From positions 60,912 through 124,911 of the forward strand of contig CAIXPL010000035.1 in NCBI GenBank assembly GCA_903921325.1: a DNA stretch of 64,000 nucleotides, in the 5' to 3' direction. The notes below the pieces were generated by a model. It worked only from the letters and a program-made list of their open reading frames with translations, was not told where the DNA came from and ran no database searches. Made by a program: the position numbers and the translations under genes. The stretch's first letter is position 1, and every line of letters begins with the position of its first letter. Positions 51,840-64,000 of this stretch are shown here, piece by piece. This DNA comes from an uncultured Pseudomonadota bacterium. GTDB lineage: Bacteria > Pseudomonadota > Gammaproteobacteria > Burkholderiales > SG8-39.

Positions 51840-54380
<2,541 letters not shown>

Positions 54381-54400
54381 CACCTGCGTATCCGCGCCGC

Positions 54401-56101
<1,701 letters not shown>

Positions 56102-56176
56102 TCAAAGAGTGCAACCGGCAGCGCCCGCAGTTTCCGTACAATGCGGGTCTGGACAGCCCACAATGGGAGTAAGGTA

Positions 56177-57526
56177 ATGAGCAAGGTATACCCCGACGCA
56201 GCCGCTGCGGTGCGTGATCTGCTGCGCGACGGCATGACCATCGCTGCCGGTGGCTTCGGCCTGTGTGGCATCCCCGAGCATCTGATTCAGGCAATTGTCG
56301 ACTCGGGCGCGAAGAATCTCACCATCGTTGGCAATAACGCCGGTGTGGACGATTTCGGCATGGGCCTGCTGCTCAAGACACGTCAGGTTAAAAAGGTCAT
56401 CGCCTCCTATGTCGGTGAGAACAAGGAGTTCGAGCGCCAGGTGCTCGCGGGCGAACTGGAACTGGAACTGACGCCACAAGGCACTCTGGCTGAGCGGCTA
56501 CGCGCCGGTGGGGCCGGCATACCCGGCTTCTACACGCGCACCGGCTATGGCACCAAGCTCGCTGAGGGCAAGGCCGTGCGCGCCTTCGATGGCATCGAGT
56601 ATGTGCTGGAGCCGGCCATCCGCGCCGATCTGTCGATTGTCAAGGCATGGAAAGGTGATCACGTCGGCAATCTGATCTACCGGCGCACCTCGCGCAACTT
56701 CAATCCGATGATTGCCACCTGTGGCACGGTCTGCGTGGCCGAGGTCGAAGAACTGCTGGCACCCGGCGCGCTCGACCCCGACCAGATTCATACCCCGGGG
56801 ATCTACGTCGACCGGATACTGGCCGGCGGGCATTTCGAGAAGCGTATCGAGTTTCGCACCGTACAAGGGGCCGCCGCCTCGAAGAAGGAATCACCGGTGC
56901 GCGCCATGATGGCCCGCCGCGCGGCGCAGGAATTGCGCGACGGTTACTACGTGAATCTGGGCATTGGCATCCCGACATTGGTGGCCAATTACATTCCCGA
57001 TGGCATCAACGTGGTGCTGCAATCCGAGAATGGCCTGCTTGGCATCGGCCCCTTCCCGACCGAGGCGGAAATCGATCCTGATCTGATCAACGCCGGCAAG
57101 CAAACCGTTACCACCCTGCCCGGATCGAGTTTTTTCTCCAGCGCCGATTCATTTGCCATGATCCGTGGCGGGCATATCGATCTATCCATTCTGGGTGGTC
57201 TCGAAGTCGCCGAGAACGGCGATCTGGCCAACTGGATGGTGCCCGGTGCGATGGTGAAAGGCCCGGGCGGCGCAATGGACCTGGTGGCCGGTGTAAAAAA
57301 GGTGATCGTGTGCATGGAACACACCGCACGCGACGGTGCATCGAAGATTCTCAAGTCCTGCTCGCTGCCCATCACCGGCAAGGGCGTGGTCGATATGATC
57401 ATCACAGACTTGTGCGTGTTCTCTGTCGCCGAAGGCGGGGGGCTGAGTCTGATCGAACTCTTCGAGGGCCACAGTGTCGAGGAAGTTGTCGCCAAGACCG
57501 GCTGCAGTTTCAAGATCGCGCTCTAA
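56177..57526 (+). CDS. 3-oxoacid (succinyl-CoA type) CoA-transferase, A and B subunits fused in one chain
   Basis: A part: [16 protein letters not shown]...[15 protein letters not shown] part: [42 protein letters not shown]...[15 protein letters not shown]. Confidence 0.95.
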   Translation: MSKVYPDAAAAVRDLLRDGMTIAAGGFGLCGIPEHLIQAIVDSGAKNLTIVGNNAGVDDFGMGLLLKTRQVKKVIASYVGENKEFERQVLAGELELELTPQGTLAERLRAGGAGIPGFYTRTGYGTKLAEGKAVRAFDGIEYVLEPAIRADLSIVKAWKGDHVGNLIYRRTSRNFNPMIATCGTVCVAEVEELLAPGALDPDQIHTPGIYVDRILAGGHFEKRIEFRTVQGAAASKKESPVRAMMARRAAQELRDGYYVNLGIGIPTLVANYIPDGINVVLQSENGLLGIGPFPTEAEIDPDLINAGKQTVTTLPGSSFFSSADSFAMIRGGHIDLSILGGLEVAENGDLANWMVPGAMVKGPGGAMDLVAGVKKVIVCMEHTARDGASKILKSCSLPITGKGVVDMIITDLCVFSVAEGGGLSLIELFEGHSVEEVVAKTGCSFKIAL

Positions 57527-57589
57527 GCTCATCGACCGTTACCGAGCGCAGCCTGTGCGGCTGCGCGCACTTGCCCCGAGGAGCGCCGC

Positions 57590-59239
57590 GTGAGCCGGGA
57601 ATCGATGCAGTACGATGTGGTGATCGTCGGCGGTGGCCCTGCCGGACTCGCCTGTGCGATCCGCATTCGCCAACTCGCCAGCGCAAGCGGCCATGAGCTG
57701 AGCGTCTGCGTAATCGAAAAAGGCTCGGAGGTCGGCGCGCATATTCTGTCCGGTGCGGTGTTCGAGCCGCGTGCCCTCGATGAGTTGCTGCCCGACTGGC
57801 GTGAGCGCGGCGCGCCGCTCAACACGCCCGTGAGCGACGATCGCTTTCTGTTGCTCACGCATAAGCGCAGCGTCGCACTGCCGGTGCCGCCCTCGCTTCA
57901 CAACAAGGGCAACTACATCATCAGCCTCGCCAATCTGTGTCGCTGGCTTGGCAGTGAGGCCGAAGCCGCCGGTGTGGATGTGTTTGCAGGCTTTGCCGGT
58001 GCCGAGATTCTCTATGATGAGCACGGTGCGGTGCGCGGCGTGGCCACCGGCGACATGGGTGTTGATCGTCACGGCGAGCATACCGGCAACTACCAGCCTG
58101 GCATCGAACTGCACGCGCGAGTCACAATCATTGCCGAAGGTTGCCGCGGATCGCTTGCACGCGAACTGATGGAACGCTATTCGTTGCGCCAGGGCGTCGG
58201 GCCGCAGACCTATGGTCTCGGCATCAAGGAGCTATGGGAAATCGACCCGGCGCGCCATCGGGCCGGCACGGTGCTGCACACCATGGGCTGGCCGCTCGAT
58301 AGCGCCACCTACGGGGGATCATTTCTCTACCACCTGGAGGGCAATCAGGTCGCCATCGGGCTCGTGGTGGGGCTCGGGTATCGCAACCCTCACCTGTCAC
58401 CGTTTGAAGAATTTCAGCGCCTGAAGACCCATCCCGCCTTGCGCGACACGTTTGCCGGTGGCAGGCGTATTGCCTACGGTGCGCGTGCCATTTCAGCCGG
58501 TGGCTATCAGGCCATTCCGCGCCTGGATTTCCCTGGCGGCCTGCTGATCGGCGATTCCGCAGGGTTCCTTAATTTTGCCAAGATCAAGGGCTCGCACAGT
58601 GCGATGAAGTCCGGCATGGTGGCCGCCGAGGCTGTGCATGCGGCGCTGAGCGATGCCGGTGAAGCCACCCGGTCAGGGGCAGCTGTGCAGGTCACTGATT
58701 ACCGTGCCCGCCTCGATGCGAGCTGGTTGATGCCCGAGTTGCACGCGGTGCGTAACATCAAGCCGGCGTTTCGCTTTGGTCTGTGGGCAGGCCTTGCGCA
58801 CGCCGCACTGGACACCCAGCTGCTACGCGGACGGGTGCCCTGGACGCTGCGCCATCATGCCGACCATGAGCAATTGTTGCCCGCAGCAGGCTGCACGCCC
58901 ATCGACTACCCACGCCCCGATGGCGTGCTCACCTTTGACCGTCTGTCCTCGGTGTTCATTTCAAACACCAATCATGAGGAGAACCAGCCTTGCCATCTGC
59001 AATTGCGTGATGACACCGTGCCGGTTGCCCTCAATCGGGCCCGCTATGACGGACCCGAGGCACGCTATTGTCCGGCGGGCGTCTACGAGTTCGTGACCAA
59101 CGCCGAGGGTAGCGAGCGACTGCAAATCAATGCGCAAAATTGCGTGCACTGCAAGACCTGTGACATCAAGGACCCCACCCAGAACATCCGTTGGGTGGTG
59201 CCTCAAGGTGGCGATGGTCCGAACTACCCGAACATGTAG
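57590..59239 (+). CDS. electron transfer flavoprotein-ubiquinone oxidoreductase
   Basis: YDVVIVGGGPAGLACAIRIRQL...HILSGAVFEPRALDELLPDW...CVHCKTCDIKDPTQNIRWVVPQGGDGPNYPNM. Confidence 0.97.
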   Translation: MSRESMQYDVVIVGGGPAGLACAIRIRQLASASGHELSVCVIEKGSEVGAHILSGAVFEPRALDELLPDWRERGAPLNTPVSDDRFLLLTHKRSVALPVPPSLHNKGNYIISLANLCRWLGSEAEAAGVDVFAGFAGAEILYDEHGAVRGVATGDMGVDRHGEHTGNYQPGIELHARVTIIAEGCRGSLARELMERYSLRQGVGPQTYGLGIKELWEIDPARHRAGTVLHTMGWPLDSATYGGSFLYHLEGNQVAIGLVVGLGYRNPHLSPFEEFQRLKTHPALRDTFAGGRRIAYGARAISAGGYQAIPRLDFPGGLLIGDSAGFLNFAKIKGSHSAMKSGMVAAEAVHAALSDAGEATRSGAAVQVTDYRARLDASWLMPELHAVRNIKPAFRFGLWAGLAHAALDTQLLRGRVPWTLRHHADHEQLLPAAGCTPIDYPRPDGVLTFDRLSSVFISNTNHEENQPCHLQLRDDTVPVALNRARYDGPEARYCPAGVYEFVTNAEGSERLQINAQNCVHCKTCDIKDPTQNIRWVVPQGGDGPNYPNM

Positions 59240-59245
59240 AACGGG

Positions 59246-59899
59246 ATGGACGAACCTTTTTCCTTGCGGGTCGGCCCACCCGCCACGACACTGCGCAAAG
59301 GTCAGAAGACCCGCGATGCGATTCTCAACGACGCACTGGCACTGGCCAGTCAAGTCGGTCTGGAAGGCATCTCGATCGCCGACGTTGCCCAGCGCGCGGG
59401 GCTTTCCAAGAGCGGGCTATTTGCGCATTTCGGATCAAAGGAAGAATTGCAGCGTGCCACGCTGGCACGGGCCGAAGCCCTGTTTCGCGACCGCGTGCTT
59501 AAACCGGCACAGAATTTCCAGCACGGGCTGCCGCGGCTGCGCGCGTTATTCGATTACTGGCTTGCCTGGATAGAAGGCGGTGACGAGCTACCCGGCGGTT
59601 GCCTGATGATCAGTGCTGCGATTGAATACGATGACCGTCCGGGACCGATGCGCGAAGTCCTTGCCCATGGTCATCGGGAATTGCGCGGTGCGATTGCAAA
59701 AGTCGTGCGTGTTGCGGTGGAGCACGGCGAGCTCGCCGATGGCAGCGACCCCTCACAATTCGCCTTTGAGTTGTTCGGGATCGTGCTGTCGGCGTCGCAT
59801 GAATGGCGACTGCTGAACGAGCGCCGCTCACTTGAGCGCGCCAGGCGATCATTCGAGCGACTGGTGCGTTGTTATCAGCAGTCCCAGTCTGAGGCCTGA
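59246..59899 (+). CDS. TetR/AcrR family transcriptional regulator
   Basis: KTRDAILNDALALASQVGLEGISIADVAQRAGLSKSGLFAHFGSKEELQRATL HTH. Confidence 0.95.
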   Translation: MDEPFSLRVGPPATTLRKGQKTRDAILNDALALASQVGLEGISIADVAQRAGLSKSGLFAHFGSKEELQRATLARAEALFRDRVLKPAQNFQHGLPRLRALFDYWLAWIEGGDELPGGCLMISAAIEYDDRPGPMREVLAHGHRELRGAIAKVVRVAVEHGELADGSDPSQFAFELFGIVLSASHEWRLLNERRSLERARRSFERLVRCYQQSQSEA

Positions 59900-59996
59900 T
59901 CAGCAGCCTCACACTGAGGGGTGACAAGCGATCTGAGTCTGAGCGGTGATCAGCGGCCTCAGGCGGCGGGGTGATCGGCAGTCTGAGTCTGGGCGT
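59872..59996. repeat. 25-bp degenerate tandem repeat x5; first copy encodes the TetR C-terminus and stop
   Basis: Unit starts 59872, 59897, 59922, 59947, 59972; e.g. tgatcagcagcctcacactgagggg / tgacaagcgatctgagtctgagcgg / tgatcagcggcctcaggcggcgggg. Confidence 0.9.
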
Positions 59997-59999
59997 GCC

Positions 60000-61799
60000 T
60001 CAGAACGCGGACTCAGGCAGCGCCAGAACCGACTCGGCGCCGCGACAGATCTCAACCTGCAGGCTGGCGGAGCGAGTGAGGGCATGCTCGGCGAAATAAC
60101 GCGCCGTGGTGATTTTCGCGCGCAGGAACTCGGCATCCCCATCACCTGCGGCGAGCAGGCCGGCGGCAGCCCGCGCCGAGCGTCCCAGTTGCCATGCACC
60201 GCACACCAGACCCACCAGATGCAATAGCGGTACCGCACCGGCGTAGGCGCTGCGCAGATCACTCGCGGCAGTCGCGATGAGCCAGTCGACCGTCGTGGAC
60301 AGGTGTGACACGGCCACCCCCAGTTCACGCGAAATCACTGTGCAATGGCCGCAGGATTCGCCCTCGATGAGCGCGAGCGCGCCGACACATTCGCCAATCT
60401 GGGCAATGACGCCGCGCAAGGTGAGCGCCCCGTCACGCAACAGCTTGCGTCCCAGCAGGTCGTTGGCCTGAATTCCGGTGGTCCCTTCATAGATCGTGGT
60501 GATGCGGGCATCACGATAGTATTGCGCGGCCCCGGTTTCCTCAATGAAGCCCATGCCGCCATGCACCTGCACGGCGATGGAAGCCACCTCCTGGCCGGTT
60601 TCCGTCGACCAGCCCTTGACCACTGGAATCATCAGGTCAACGAAGGCCTGGCTGCGCGCACGTTCATCGGCGTCCGGATGCAAATGCGCGCGATCGAGCG
60701 CCGCGGCTACCACATAGGCCAGCGCGCGCATCGCCTCGACGCGTGATTTCATGTCCATCAGCATGCGACGCACATCGGGATGCCGGATGATCGGCACCGA
60801 CTCGCCACCGCCGGACAGATCGCGTGATTGAATCCGCTCGCGCGCATAGTCGCGGGCACGCTGATAGGCGCGCTCACCCATGCCCAAACCTTCAACGCCG
60901 ACGGCAAACCGGGCCGCATTCATCATGATGAACATGGTCTCGAGGCCGCGATTCTCCTCGCCCACCAGCCAGCCGATCGCACCTTCGCGTTCGCCGTATT
61001 GCATGATCGCCGTCGGGCTGGCATGGATGCCCAGCTTGTGTTCAAGCGACAGGCAGCGCAAATCGTTACGCTCACCGAGACTGCCGTCCGCGTTCACCAA
61101 TATCTTGGGGACTATGAACAGCGAAATGCCGCGCACCCCAGGAGGCGCCCCATCGATACGCGCCAGCACCATATGGATGATGTTCTCGGCCAGATCGTGA
61201 TCACCGTAGGTGATGAAAATCTTCTGACCAAACAGCCGATAGTGATCCCCGTGCGCCACCGCGCGCGTTTTAAGCAGCCCCAGGTCGGACCCGGCCTGCG
61301 GCTCGGTCAGATTCATGGTGCCGGTCCACTCGCCCGAGACCATCCTGGGCAAATAGAACGCCTGTTGCGCTGCCGAGCCGCGCAGCAGCAGCGCTTCGAT
61401 GGCCCCGGTGGTGAGCAAGGGGCACAGCGAGAACGACAAATTGGCCGAGTTCCACATCTCCATGAGCGGCGTGCCCACCAGCCGCGGCAAACCCTGCCCC
61501 CCGATGGCCGGATCAAACTGCAAACCGTTCCAGCCACCTTCGGTGAACTGGCGATAGGCTTCACGAAACCCCCGCGGGGTTTTCACCACACCCTGCTCCA
61601 GCCGGCTGCCTTCCAGATCACCCGGGCGATTGAGCGGCGAGAGCACCTCGCTGCTGAAGCGCGCACTCTGGGCAAGAATCTCGGCCACCAGATCGGCGCT
61701 TGCATCCTCCATCCCGGGTAGCGCGTTCACATCGGCAAGCCCGGCGACATGCTCAAGCACGAACTGCATATCCGCGATCGGTGCGCTGTATTCGCTCAT
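60000..61799 (-). CDS. acyl-CoA dehydrogenase with C-terminal extension (~600 aa, DmdC-like group)
   Basis: MNLTEPQAGSDLGLLKTRAV...GQKIFITYGDHDLAENIIHMVLAR...VQVHGGMGFIEETGAAQYYRDARITTIYEGTTGIQANDLLGRKLL. Confidence 0.95.
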   Translation of the reverse strand: MSEYSAPIADMQFVLEHVAGLADVNALPGMEDASADLVAEILAQSARFSSEVLSPLNRPGDLEGSRLEQGVVKTPRGFREAYRQFTEGGWNGLQFDPAIGGQGLPRLVGTPLMEMWNSANLSFSLCPLLTTGAIEALLLRGSAAQQAFYLPRMVSGEWTGTMNLTEPQAGSDLGLLKTRAVAHGDHYRLFGQKIFITYGDHDLAENIIHMVLARIDGAPPGVRGISLFIVPKILVNADGSLGERNDLRCLSLEHKLGIHASPTAIMQYGEREGAIGWLVGEENRGLETMFIMMNAARFAVGVEGLGMGERAYQRARDYARERIQSRDLSGGGESVPIIRHPDVRRMLMDMKSRVEAMRALAYVVAAALDRAHLHPDADERARSQAFVDLMIPVVKGWSTETGQEVASIAVQVHGGMGFIEETGAAQYYRDARITTIYEGTTGIQANDLLGRKLLRDGALTLRGVIAQIGECVGALALIEGESCGHCTVISRELGVAVSHLSTTVDWLIATAASDLRSAYAGAVPLLHLVGLVCGAWQLGRSARAAAGLLAAGDGDAEFLRAKITTARYFAEHALTRSASLQVEICRGAESVLALPESAF

Positions 61800-61812
61800 G
61801 CCTGCTGGCTCC

Positions 61813-62742
61813 TTAACCGAGCGCCTTCACAAGTTCAGGCACTTCCTTGAACAGGTCACCGACCAGACCATAGTCAGCGACCTGAAAGATCGGCGCCTCT
61901 TCGTCCTTGTTGATGGCCACAATGACCCGACTGTCCTTCATACCCGCCAGATGCTGAATAGCCCCCGAAATGCCTACCGCGACATAGAGCTCGGGGGCGA
62001 CAATCTTGCCGGTCTGACCGACCTGCCAGTCATTGGGCGCGTAGCCCGCATCGACGGCGGCACGCGAGGCGCCCATGGCCGCGTTAAGGCGGTCAGCCAG
62101 CGGCTCGAGCACCTGGAAATTCTCAGCCGAGCCCATGCCGCGACCGCCCGACACAATCACCCGCGCCGCAGTAAGTTCCGGTCGTGCCGATTGGGTCAGT
62201 TCGCGCGACTGCAGTCGGGAGAGCCCAAGATCAGCCGGCACGCTCACGGGCTCGATCGCCGCATTGCCACCGCTGGGCGCCACCGCATCGAATCCGGTGG
62301 TGCGAACCGTGATCACCTTGATCGCGTCACCCGATTGCACCGTGGCCAGCGCATTGCCCGCATAGATCGGCCGCACAAAGGTATCGGGCGCATTGACCGC
62401 GATGATGTCGGAGATTGCCTGCATGTCGAGCAATGCCGCGACTCGCGGCGCGACGTTCTTTCCAAACGCGGTCGAGGGCGCGAGCACATGGCCGTAGCCC
62501 GCGGCGATCGACACCACCAGGGCCGCCAGATTCTCTGCCGCGCCATCGGCAAGCGAGGGCGCGTTGGCGAGCAGCACGCGCTCGACGCCGCTCACTGCCG
62601 CAGCAGCCTGCGCGCTCGCCTGGCACTCGGCCCCGGCCACCAGCACGTGAACCGGTCCGCCGATCTCGAGGGCAGCGGCGATGGTATTGAGCGTGGCCCC
62701 TTTGAGGGCCGCATTGTCATGCTCTGCGATCACCAGAATCAT
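61813..62742 (-). CDS. etfA: electron transfer flavoprotein alpha subunit
   Basis: [25 protein letters not shown]...[92 protein letters not shown]. Confidence 0.98.
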   Translation of the reverse strand: MILVIAEHDNAALKGATLNTIAAALEIGGPVHVLVAGAECQASAQAAAAVSGVERVLLANAPSLADGAAENLAALVVSIAAGYGHVLAPSTAFGKNVAPRVAALLDMQAISDIIAVNAPDTFVRPIYAGNALATVQSGDAIKVITVRTTGFDAVAPSGGNAAIEPVSVPADLGLSRLQSRELTQSARPELTAARVIVSGGRGMGSAENFQVLEPLADRLNAAMGASRAAVDAGYAPNDWQVGQTGKIVAPELYVAVGISGAIQHLAGMKDSRVIVAINKDEEAPIFQVADYGLVGDLFKEVPELVKALG

Positions 62743-63491
62743 TGCACCACCTTCGCTTCGTTCTTGAGTTTATCGGCCAGAGTCTGCGCGTCGGGCACCT
62801 TGGCACCGGCCTTGCGCTTGGGCGGTTCATCCACCCGCAAGGTCTTCAGGCGCGGGGTGACATCGACACCGAGGGCATCGGGGGTGACCGGATCGAGCGT
62901 CTTTTTCTTTGCCTTCATGATGTTGGGCAAAGTGACATAGCGCGGTTCGTTGAGGCGCAAGTCGGTGGTGATTACCGCTGGCAGCCCCACGCGTATCGTC
63001 TCCAATCCGCCATCCACCTCGCGGGTAACCAGGGCCGACTCAGCCTCCACCACCAGCTTGGAGGCAAACGTGGCCTGCGGCCAACCGAGCAAGGCGGCAA
63101 GCATCTGGCCGGTCTGATTGCAATCATCATCGATGGCCTGCTTACCCAGAATGACCAGGCGCGGCTGTTCGCGATCGACCACTGCGCGCAACAGCTTGGC
63201 CACCGCGAGCGGTTGCAATTCGACGGCGGTGTCAACCAGGATGGCGCGATCGGCGCCGATCGCCAGGGCGGTGCGCAAGGTCTCCTGGCAGGCGGTCGTG
63301 CCACAGGACACCACGACAATTTCGCTGACCACGCCGGCTTCCTTCTGCCGCACCGCTTCTTCGACGGCGATCTCATCAAAGGGATTCATCGACATCTTGA
63401 CATTCGCGGTCTCAACGCCGGTGCCATCGGAGCGCACCCGGACTTTCACGTTGTAGTCGATTACCCGCTTGATCGGGACGAGCACTTTCAT
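62739..63491 (-). CDS. etfB: electron transfer flavoprotein beta subunit
   Basis: [53 protein letters not shown]...[31 protein letters not shown]. Confidence 0.98.
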   Translation of the reverse strand: MKVLVPIKRVIDYNVKVRVRSDGTGVETANVKMSMNPFDEIAVEEAVRQKEAGVVSEIVVVSCGTTACQETLRTALAIGADRAILVDTAVELQPLAVAKLLRAVVDREQPRLVILGKQAIDDDCNQTGQMLAALLGWPQATFASKLVVEAESALVTREVDGGLETIRVGLPAVITTDLRLNEPRYVTLPNIMKAKKKTLDPVTPDALGVDVTPRLKTLRVDEPPKRKAGAKVPDAQTLADKLKNEAKVVQ

Positions 63492-63593
63492 CAGGTCTAT
63501 CCTCGCTTGTACCTTGTACGCTGCTGGGCTCACATCTTTACCAGGCAGATTATAGTCGAAGGCTATCATTGCCCCTTTTGATGGAGAACCGCC

Positions 63594-64000
63594 GTGCCCC
63601 AGCCGCTATCGCATATTCGCGTCCTCGACCTGACCCGGATTCTTGCCGGACCATGGGCGGCACAGAATCTGGCCGATCTGGGGGCCGAGGTGATCAAGAT
63701 CGAGCGACCCGGACCCGGTGATGACACGCGCAGTTGGGGCCCGCCCTGGCTCAAGTCCACCAGCGGCGAGAATACCCGCGAGTCGGCCTATTTTCTGTCG
63801 GTAAACCGCGGCAAGAAATCAATCGCCGTGGATATCGCCAGTGCCGAGGGCCAGGCGTTGATTCATGAACTGGCCAAAGAATGTGATGTGCTGATCGAGA
63901 ACTACAAGGTCGGCGATCTGGATCGCTATGGCCTGGGCTATGAGCAAATCCACAAGACCAATCCGCAGCTGATCTACTGCTCGGTCACCGGGTTCGGGCA
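63594..64000 (+). CDS. CaiB/BaiF family (class III) CoA-transferase, 3' truncated by window
   Basis: GTG start; translated by eye [52 protein letters not shown]; open to window end. Confidence 0.93.
   Translation, partial: MPQPLSHIRVLDLTRILAGPWAAQNLADLGAEVIKIERPGPGDDTRSWGPPWLKSTSGENTRESAYFLSVNRGKKSIAVDIASAEGQALIHELAKECDVLIENYKVGDLDRYGLGYEQIHKTNPQLIYCSVTGFG

Noticed and set aside
59872-59996. Possible CRISPR array
   Set aside because: Contiguous 25-bp degenerate units without distinct spacers, no cas genes nearby, first unit is coding.

Overview
The window is a GC-rich bacterial chromosome segment. The gene order pyrG-kdsA-eno-ftsB and the many Bug-type solute receptors suggest a Betaproteobacterium, probably Burkholderiales (inference).

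Positions ~1-49.7 kb form a dense catabolic and transport region. It holds enzymes of aromatic or heteroaromatic degradation: a molybdopterin hydroxylase subunit, an HpaB-family hydroxylase, two UbiD decarboxylases, extradiol/VOC proteins, three FAH-family proteins, two HsaA-like acyl-CoA-dehydrogenase-fold flavoproteins, alpha/beta hydrolases, a 4-OT tautomerase and a FlK-like thioesterase. It also holds about 13 solute-binding-type proteins but only five recognisable membrane transport units. A tRNA-Pro/Arg/His cluster (~50.4-50.7 kb) separates this from a more conserved block: HD-GYP regulator, ftsB, eno, kdsA, pyrG, fused SCOT-type CoA transferase, ETF-QO, TetR, acyl-CoA dehydrogenase, etfAB and a truncated CaiB-type CoA transferase.

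The main unexplained signals are:
(1) a recurring pattern of short degenerate tandem repeats (7-60 bp) at gene ends, in several cases re-duplicating the last codons plus stop or the start region of a gene;
(2) a DUF3500-like protein with a >100-residue His/Asp/Glu/Gly tail encoded by 6/12-bp tandem repeats, coupled by TAATG to a glutathionyl-hydroquinone-reductase-like GST;
(3) a stand-alone dipicolinate-synthase-A (DpaA/SpoVFA)-like protein in a catabolic setting.

No CRISPR array, transposase, integrase or rRNA was recognised. All family calls come from reading the translated sequence; no database search was run.
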